From NCBI GenBank assembly GCA_945910005.1, contig OX246745.1, positions 13,877,706 through 13,941,705 of the forward strand: DNA of 64,000 nucleotides, given 5' to 3'. The position numbers and the translations under genes were made by a program. Below the pieces are notes generated by a model. The model was given only the letters and a program-made list of their open reading frames with translations, did not search any database and was not told where the DNA came from. This document shows positions 49,901 to 59,900 of the stretch, in pieces. Each line of letters opens with the position of its first letter. Position 1 is the first letter of the stretch. This stretch comes from Isoperla grammatica (taxonomy: Eukaryota > Arthropoda > Insecta > Plecoptera > Perlodidae).

Positions 49901-52900
49901 AACATCAGACTATGTTGGGGATAGTATACTCACGTGTAGGATATTTTTTAAGTATGACAAATTGAATGTAAAGGCAACCCAAGACAACCTTACACATGCT
50001 TTCGTCACATCCGGGGTATTCCTATAGCCAACCAGCGAACCGCCCGAGACAATAGCGCGCAAATACAGATCGCTGATTAGCTACGAATACCTCGCCTGTG
50101 ACGAAAGCATATGTAAGGTAGTCTTGGGTTGCCTCTACTACATATATTTAATATTAATTCTAAAAGATGGTATACACCAATGAAGTTGTGGGATGTGCGT
50201 ATAATAAACCTCCTTATAATGAAATGCCTATTCATACATACACGACATTGGCACAGATGCCGATTAATCGTTGCATATATCATTCAATATTACATTAAAC
50301 AAAACTCATTTTTTGTTAACATTAAATTTGTTAATTCTAAAGAGAAAATGACACATAACAATCCAGAACAGGCATATCCAAAATTATTGACGTAATACAG
50401 AAAATACTATTTAAATGTTTCGTTATTAAAATTTCTTTCACACAAGTTTAACGTCAGTATAGCGAAAAAAAGGCGAGCGTTCAGATGGATGGAGAAAATG
50501 ACGGCTTAATTCAGAGTTGCCGTTTGAGCTAAATTAATAGAATCCCCATCCAGTAATCACCCGTAAATGACGGTGTCTAAGCTGCCTGTCAGTCACATCA
50601 GACGTTTGGAATTGGTTTTGTTTGTTCTCACCGAATTCGAAATTAATTTCAAACACGCTTCAACAAACACCGACATTTAACTTTTAAATCGAAAAATTTG
50701 TCGTTGAATGAGAACCTGTCGCGTTTCTGTATAGTGTGTGTACGTTCGCGAACGTTATTGTATGTCACCGGTACAATGAAAATAAAGTTGAGGACGTGGT
50801 AAACATTTTGAATTTGGTTTAGTTCCTTTTCATTGGTTAATGAACGCTAGAAAGCAACGCCTGCATAGCTGAACTCTTATTCATAAATGACTGAGTAGGA
50901 ACCACAGTTGTGCTTAGCCAACCGGTCGCTTAGCCGGTTCCCTCACGAACACCGAAGTTGAGCAACTTCGGGCTAGGTCAGGAGGAGGGTGGGTGACCGG
51001 TCTTCTCCGAAACACTAGTGACCGTTGGTTAGAGCAGATAAGGAGGGTTCGAAAGTTTATGTAACAGCTTCATTCTCCTCGTCTACTGCTCGGAAGTCCA
51101 GGTTAGTGGGGGAACCTATATGACTGGTAATTCGGATGGGACGTAAAGTCGATGGTCCCCTTGGTACTTTTCGACAGAAGTAAGCTTCGTGCCGGTACCA
51201 GGCTTCCCCTCATCCCTTCTTTATCATCATTCATCAGGCTAAAGAGTACATGTTCCCTAAACGGCCTTAATTACAATCATCATCATCATCTGTTGCCACG
51301 TCCAACTCTGCGTTGGGTCAGCATTGAAGATAAGCCTCTCCACCTTCTTCTATCCTGCCTCCACTCTTCCCCCTCAACTACATTCCAATCCCCTCCTCGC
51401 ATTTCCACATCCTTCCTCACTTTGTCGTGCCATCTTTGTCTTAATTACAATAAAATAAATAAAATAGTGATGCTGGCAAGACCGTTTTCAACATCCTACA
51501 TTTTCTCCACACTAAAACACGAGCTACATAATCAACATGTTGACTCAACTTGTTGGCTCAACTTGTTGATCACATTTATATATACTAGTCCCGAAACAAC
51601 GTTACAGGTGCTTTCGTCATTGATGAGTGATTTGTACTTTATAATGACTTACATTGACGCCGTTCCACAATGACTGCACGGTATTTTGTCATGTGATCAT
51701 ATTTTTGAATATATATACTTTTATACTTTCATGCTTCACTAAAAAATTTCATTTGTTGATTGTTCAATCGATCAACACATTTTGGTACTTATCCAAAGTA
51801 ATTAATTATTGAGCCATATTTTCAACGGGTACTATCGTTGTTCAAGAGAAGTGAGGGTACTCGGATATTTCACATTTCGGAGATAAGACAGAGCCAAGTT
51901 GACCGGCGGTTATAGTTCCTTATGGGAGTGAGATCATTTGTGATCCGAAATAGTTCGCGGACGTACACTAACTACTTACAATGGAGTTCCGCGGGAGTTT
52001 ACACCAACCATGTATGTAGTTTTCTTGGTACACCCCTAGAGAAAAGTCCAGTTGATCAATTATCTCCATTCAAACTCGAGCAAAGGACGAGAAATTCAGA
52101 TGACTGAATACACACATCACATTCTTCAAGGCGATGAGGTCCGATCGTTCTAGGAAAACAAGAAATCCCGCGGGGTAGCTATCTTTCAACGTATCTATGG
52201 GTGTCCAAAACGGGGGGGGGGGGGGGGGGGAATGGTGTGGCCATGGTGTAAACTCCCGCGGAACTCTACACCCTCGGTGTAGTAACTGTAGTTCGTAGTT
52301 CGTGTGAAGAGCGCGCGTAGTGACAAGATATCGGCCATGCTGTTATACCTGGTTTCGAGTCCAGTCCACAGATAGAGGCAGCGACCTGGAGTTGGGCCGT
52401 GTCTAGGCCGGAGCTGCCGCCAAGCTGCACGAAGTCGGGCAGCCCTCGCTTCTCGCACTGAAATCATGTCGACACCGCTGTAGGATTATACATAGCAAAG
52501 CTACGGTTAAGCCTACTACTTTTACTAGCAATAAAACGGCATTCGGCAATGGGTAGCTCGAAATATTAGACCACATAAAATTAGCAGTATTTTTTTGATT
52601 ATGAGAACGCTTCATGATAATGAAAAAGTGATTAACAACCCGGAACTTGGTTTTGTATCAGACTAAGTAAAGAATTTATAAAATTCCCGACTTTGTAAAG
52701 GTTTCGATTTAAATCTAACATTATAATCAGTATAGTTGATATTTTTAATGAATTTGTATTACAAATTATCCAATCATAATAACTATCCTACTGATTATAA
52801 TATTTGATATAGTTATCATTTAGTCAAAAGGGTTTACCAAACCACAGTGCATCCCTCAGTTTTTTGATTTCGGATAGCATTCTTGAGATATAAGAATTAC

Positions 52901-55900
52901 AAAATTTAAAATGTTGTGTTTTTTATACTGAGAATATAAGTCTTACTATCTCCTTCTTGTACCCGGCACCTCCACCAAAGAGTGGAATTGAAATGGCGGC
53001 CAAGTCCAGCGCCTGGATCAGGCCTGGATACTATTTTTAGTTAGGTCAAGCACCACAGTACTTAAAAAATATAATTTCTTAAAATTAAGTAATACAGTCA
53101 ACTAGTGGTGTAAATGTAAAGAGGACAATTGTTGGTACTGTGGGTTTATTCCAGATTCCAATGCAGAATGCCCAGGAATCCCAGTTCTGGCTGTTTTTTT
53201 TTTTTTTTTTTACTTGATTGATTTCCCATAAATCCGTTAATATGATGCTAGGTTACATGTAAACGGTGACCTTGGAGCCACCATTGCAAAGAGACACATA
53301 ATAAGTCCACACTGAAAATCCGTTTTCGCTACTAAGTCAGTAGACAATATAAGACATTTGTTTTTAAGTCCATTTAAAATAACTAAACAAAAATTATGTT
53401 TTACCTTTAAATCTGGACGTACCAGACTAGAATTATTGAGAATTATTGTAAGGATATTACCCAATACAAATAAATAAATACAATATTTTGTGGTAAGCTC
53501 ATATAGGCGTTAAATGATTTTGAAAAGAATCAATGAAATTATTTGTGAAAATTAATTATTTCTGAAAATAATTTGTTAAAATACCGTAAGGCAATGATTA
53601 GTTGTAGGCTAAGTAAAGTTTTGTACAATTAAATTTTAACATTTACAAAGAGTTTAGTATCAAATGACTGTATAATACAACACCCTGAGAACATCAGTGT
53701 CTACCAACGTTTAAAACTAAAGTTAATTTGATGGAATTCAGTATAAACAGCCGTAGTCTTGGAGCTTAGAGTATTAGACAAACCAGCCGTCTAATTGGAC
53801 GGATAAAGTAATTAAAGACAGCTGTCACGAATTACTTCTGTCGTAAGCCGGTTTTCTTTGATGATAATTAATCACTGTCACAATCAGACGAGTCTATATT
53901 AGCATCTTCATTGGATGAGCGGCGCATTTAATTGAACCAAATTAACACGACTAGATTTGATTTTGTACAGCGTTTAATTCCGTCAATGTATACTCATGGG
54001 ATTTCCACTTGAAATAATAAAGATAACGAGTAAGAATGGAAAATGTTGATATTTAATTTAATCTATTGTTTGTTCTTTAACTGCTGTCTCCACAACGCTA
54101 ATTGAGGTATTCTGTATGAAAGGTGCAAATCAGTTTAGTTACTGAGTGGGTAGACTCTAAATGTGAATTTATTTATTTTTATTTATCTAATCAGAAAGTT
54201 CTATATTCTATATTACAGAGATTCCCAAATTTTCGAAAACCGTTGTCAACACTTTCACTCTCCAACCAATTCAGTGGGCCCCTGCACGATTTAAAACAAA
54301 AAAGTAATAAACATTTGTATCACTCCCCCCCCCCCCCCCCCCCTCCCCATAACATCATCGTAGTTAATACTTGTTCAGATGCGTCACAAGTATTTTTTCC
54401 AGGGGGGGAGGGGGGAGGGACGAAAATCAGGATAATTCTTAACAAGGTTTTGTACGAAGATGCTGGTCTGGGGCGAGTCCCCAGCCGCCAGAGGCAAACA
54501 ACTTTTGAGGTTTTATCTCCAGTAAGTACCTGGAAATGATTTTGGTCTTCAGATAACATATTCTAGAGATATTCTCTTGTTCTTCAGAGAGAGGAGGGGG
54601 GGGGGGGGGGTAGGAAGTACACCACTCTCCCTCCTTGTATCCTAATGTACCACCATCTAATGTTATGCTAATATTTATAAGACTAAGACTGAGCTGAGCT
54701 TTTAGCAAATTTCGCGAACCCCTAGGGGTCCGGACGACAGTTTGGGAATCACTGCTATGTATGTTAGTTACTTTATGAATGGTTCCTGTCTCGAGCTCCA
54801 AGTTCCTCCCAGCACTGGCCAGTCCCACGTTGAGTGAGAGCACCTTTACGTTAGCTGGGTAGACGGCCGTCAGAGTGCAGTTCACTCGCTTTCCGTAGTT
54901 CCGCAAGGTGTACACGTCCATAGTTCCTTCCAGCAGAATATTACAAGCTGCAAGGATCAACAGAGGGCAGCGTTAGGTTAGCTAGTATACATCAGCCAAC
55001 ACACTTTAATGCACCCTTATGAGCGGCTCTTAAGTGGTTTCAGCTCAAGTATAAAGTGCGGTGTGATAATCCCGTCCCTTAATCCAAAATTGACAATATC
55101 ATCTGGTAAGATTACGGCAAGTTGGGAAACAGTTTTGCATTTATGGTGCCGTGGTGAATTATGGGATCTTCCAACAGTAATGATGTGGGATACAATGTGA
55201 TAAACCGATCAAACTTATACCCAAACTAATAGAGAGAGAGCCAACAAGATTAAAGCACGTTGGCGTTCGTTACTCGTGTAGATTCAAAATTCACTAAACT
55301 TCTCAGAGGATAACTGTCGACTAAATCTTCAATACACCCTATCGACCTTGTAAAGTATTTATACAGTTTAAGTGAGATATATAACATTTTCACAATGTGT
55401 TTCTCAAAACAAGACACAAGATTTGAATCCTGTGTTCACAGTTGTCTGATACCAACATGTTTGCAGTGACAATTAGTTTATGATATACCTATACTTACGC
55501 TTGATTTATAAATCAACATTAATTTCTATTGATTCGCTAAATAAATCCGTATTTAAAGTCTAAATTTGTGATGTGTTTTATTATATTTTCTATAAATTGA
55601 GAGTTATTCGAAATTCAAACCAATAGAATGTTAATTTCGCTTCCTCTCATAGATTTTAGAAAATACTTCATACGCCTTGAATTGCAGGCTCTATATTTTT
55701 TTGCGTGGACTGTACGCAGCTGACATTATACACACTTAAAATCGAACCCTTTTGCGCCACATTTATGAGTATTCGCGGGAGACTTAAGCAATTTACCGAG
55801 AGTGCTTCGAGATGTGAACGTGTGGATGGCAGAGTTATAAAGCTGTTCAGATTGCAATTACATATGGACTGATATTCCTGTTATTGAGTCTACGGTAGAA

Positions 55901-56905
55901 GAAATGTCATATAGTTGTGGCGTTTCTGGTTGGAATTGTGTGCACCGTTTATGTTACTAGTTTAATTGTTTCAGATTCTTGTAATAATGACAATGAACTA
56001 GTAGAAAGTAAACAATAATATGGTGTGCGTTTGGAGAAAAAACCGGAAAACTCTGTAGAGTGTCAATCCATGTTTTTTTGTCCATAATGTGTGGGATTGT
56101 AAGCTTACTTTGATAAATATTGCAAAAAAAGAAATATTTTGCATTCAGATAAAGTTTATAATTTAGTAACAGAAAGAAAAACATATTTTTTACAATATTT
56201 CCAATTCGCCAAAAATCAGATTTAGTTAGGAGAAGATAAATAGATCTTGTTCATGTATTATCTGCATAATCCTGTATAAGCGGATAAATCAATGTACACT
56301 CACGTGTTATGTTCTTTGGGTATTTGACGGTGAAACTAAAGCCACGTCCCTTGGCTGGGATGCGGTATTGGATTAAAGCAGCGTTTTGAGATGATATGAA
56401 AACAGGCTTAATCTTCCGCTGGCCGCAGAATTCCTTAAACCTCTCACTCATTGGCTTAGGGTGATCGTCAATGCTTGGGAAGAACTGCCGGTCCATCTCC
56501 CATCCGTCGACAAACTGAAACATTCACAATATGCGCGATATTATACCATATTTATATTAATATTTATTGATAATAATAACTAATAATATTAATAAAAAAT
56601 AAAAAATTCAAATTAATATTATTTTTACAAAAACCTGATAAAAATATTTCTATGTCAAAAATATACCCATGTTCTTGCACATAATTAAATTAAAGTTATT
56701 TAATTGTTTACATCCACGTTCACCCAATTGTAATTTTTCTACCTAACAAACGGTACCACAATATGTATAATCTAAAACAATTTTTATAGTTTGCTGATCG
56801 CTTTTCAAATTTTAAATCTTAATTCTCATATTAATGAATCAATCATATACGGTACCAAAAAACTCCAATATATATGCCTAGCATGTTTTTATAATTATAA
56901 TTATT

Positions 56906-56960
<55 letters not shown>

Positions 56961-59900
56961 ATTGTCACGTGATGATAACTTTATGGTTGCGTGTGGCAAA
57001 AACTTTGATATAAGGTGTTATATAATACAACTATCAAGATGCTTAATTCCGGATTAAGGGGTGTATTTCACCCATGAGAATATCTCAAGACTTCTAAAAC
57101 AACCCGCTGAAAGAGTTTAAACCGATGAGAAGATAATTCCTTTCAAAGAAGTTAAGTTAAAATGAATGTACGATGCAATTTCATAAATCCATTCCCCAAA
57201 AAACAAACGATGAAAACTTACTTGACTTATGTGTCAAAAACTTTTAAGTAGATTTAAGAACAAAAAATATGATTATATTAATGTGTAAAAGGTTTGATCT
57301 TGCTAATGGACACGGTTCTTTGAAACTAAGAAGTTTCATTGCTGCGATTATTTCCAGTAAGGGAATCAGAATAGCATAAAATGTCTTCATATATATTCGC
57401 GCTTTAAATAGGTTCGGGTTTAATTAAACGATTTTTAAATTGAAAAGATTTTCTTAATGAAAAGTAAAAATCTTTAATGTGAAAGAAAGTAACTCAATTA
57501 TACCTAATAGAGTTTCAACGGAATTCTAAGTCTATGGGATAATTCTAAGTGACCTAGAAACTTAATAATCCTAATGGAGTTAGTCCTGAATATTTATACT
57601 TTTTTATTCGAAAAACTCGGAGCGTTCTAGAGATTCAATAACTCAATACCATTCAGTTTGATGTCGCAATCAAATTAATGTCGTGCTATTTTATAAACGC
57701 TAGCATAATTGTGTATTTAAAAAATTTCCTCTATCAAAACCCTATTACTATGGTTTGGAAGTGTTTAAACTTTATGATGCCAACAAAATGGTGTACACAC
57801 TAAAATGCGTGTGATTTATAAGACGGCTAGAAACGATTGTCAGAACTTTGCAGTCGTTATAAAGAAAACCAATTTTAATTTGTGATTAATAAATCAAAAT
57901 GTACTTTTTTTTTTTTTTGAAAACTATTTATTAAAATAGTAAATACTCTTGTTCATAATAAATACACAAATACATGTAGGTGTACATAACGTTATACCGT
58001 ATGAATAGACAGTAGGGATTTGGATATTCTATTAATTGGGCAACTTGTCCGGAAAGTATAAAAATCCCATTACATGTTGAAATTAATCTTAAAACCATTT
58101 GTTAATATAAAACCATCATAGAAACTCACCGAAACCAGGCCGCCTTTCTGACAGGGTACATCGAGATAATCGAAATGTACCTCGACAAATCGATCAGGAT
58201 CCGTGAGTAAATAGATACCACAGACGGTGTCCTCATCCCTGGTAGACTTGTAGAAGAACTGGCCTTCTTCAGACGTTACCTTTAAACAGTCTGCACGGCA
58301 GAAAGAAGAAGAATAATTTTCGTAAGAATACCCGTTATAAGATGCACACCAGCTTTACCTGATGTGCCCCTCTTCAGGTGACTAACTAGGTTATTAGGGT
58401 GTTGGATAGTTGGGAAGTAATGTCCGAGGGCTGTTACTAGGACTCAGTCCCAGCATTCGTCTTTACGACTGAGGAAAACCTCGGAAAAAACCTTCAGTCA
58501 GGACTGCCGGTGGCCGGAATCGAACCGGCGACCTCCCGAATTAGAGTCTCGCGTCTTACCGCTGAGCCACCTCTATCGGTAGAAAGAAGAAGCACAGAGC
58601 GAGATAATAATAATAATTTGTGTAGGAATCCCTGTTATAGGGTGCCTTCCAGCTTTACCTGATGTACCCCTCTTCAGGTGACTAACTAGGTTATTAGGGT
58701 GTTTGTATAGTTGGGAAGGAATGTCCGAGGGCTTTTAGTAGGACTCAATCCCAGCATCCGCCTTTACGACTGAGGAAAACCTCGGAAAAAACCTTCAGTC
58801 AGGACTGCCGGTGGCCGGAATCGAACCGGCGACGTCCCGAATTAGAGTCTCGCGTCTTACCGCTGAGCCACCTCTATCGGTAGAAAGAAGAAGCACAGAG
58901 CGAGATAAATCGAACCGAACCGGATCGAACCGGCGACCTCCTGAATTAGAGTCTCGCGTCTTACCGCTGAGCCACCTTTATCGGTAGAAAGAAGAACCAC
59001 AGAGCGAGATGAATCGTCAGCGGCAGCGGTATTGATATTAATGGTCACTTCACAGTGTGGGTCTGGCGGTATTACAAACAGCGAGGGGTTGTTTACCCCT
59101 TCGATACGACCTACGATATATATGTCGACCCACTCTGTGGAACCACGATTTCTGTCTCTTGATCCCCCGCTGAGGAACTCCCGGGCCCAGATTCACAAGA
59201 TGTCCTAAGTATTTTTTGGTCTTATCTTTAAGACCGGCCTAACTTTGAATCTCTTATAAAACCAGGAAAATATCTTAGAACGGATTTTAAAACATATTAC
59301 TGGAATGCTCATTATGTCCTTGTTCTCACCAGGAATTAGTAACTTTGTATGTGACCTGGGTCTGGTTTTACAAGATGTTTAAAGTTAGGCCGGTCTTAGA
59401 GATAAGACCAAAATAAGACTTAAGACCTCTTGTGAATCCGGGCTCTGGTTTTTGTCGGTTTAAATTGCTATTAAATGCTTCAAAATTGTCAGAACTATTT
59501 CAAAATATGTCATCCTCTAGAAATATTAAACTAACATAGAAACTTTAATTTTTAGCAAATGACGAAGCCATAAAAGTGGCGGATTTTTGAAATTTGTTGT
59601 CTAGAACGGTGTTTCGATCCGGACACGGTAACTAACGAACGATCCCCTAGAGAATCGAATGCTCTTTCTTATAAATGTACATCTATTCCATTACCTATAC
59701 ATATATTTCCGTCTATCAATTTACCTAATTTAACTTTTGAAATGTGTTGCTGCAACACACCTTTCACAATTTAGTTAGATAATTTTGAAAATCGGAAATA
59801 TTTATTGCATCAAAGGCACATTTATGAGGAAGAGCATTGAATTCTACAGGTTTTGGTCTAGTTTTGACAATTTCAAAGAAATTTAAATCTACAGAACCGG

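Noticed and set aside
50917..51032. Functional 5S rRNA gene
   Set aside because: The 5' third is diverged, internal spacing is altered, and an unrelated SINE body follows instead of a T-run terminator.
51152..51673. 173-codon plus-strand ORF
   Set aside because: Spans the SINE body, the inverted LINE fragment and intron sequence; not a coherent protein.
54439..54960. Single 173-codon minus-strand protein
   Set aside because: Only the first ~60 codons are CRF-BP exon 4; the remainder reads through the donor into a hAT MITE.
58505..58579. Functional tRNA gene on the minus strand
   Set aside because: A- and B-boxes are good, but copies are joined to a shared SINE body and repeated at several loci.
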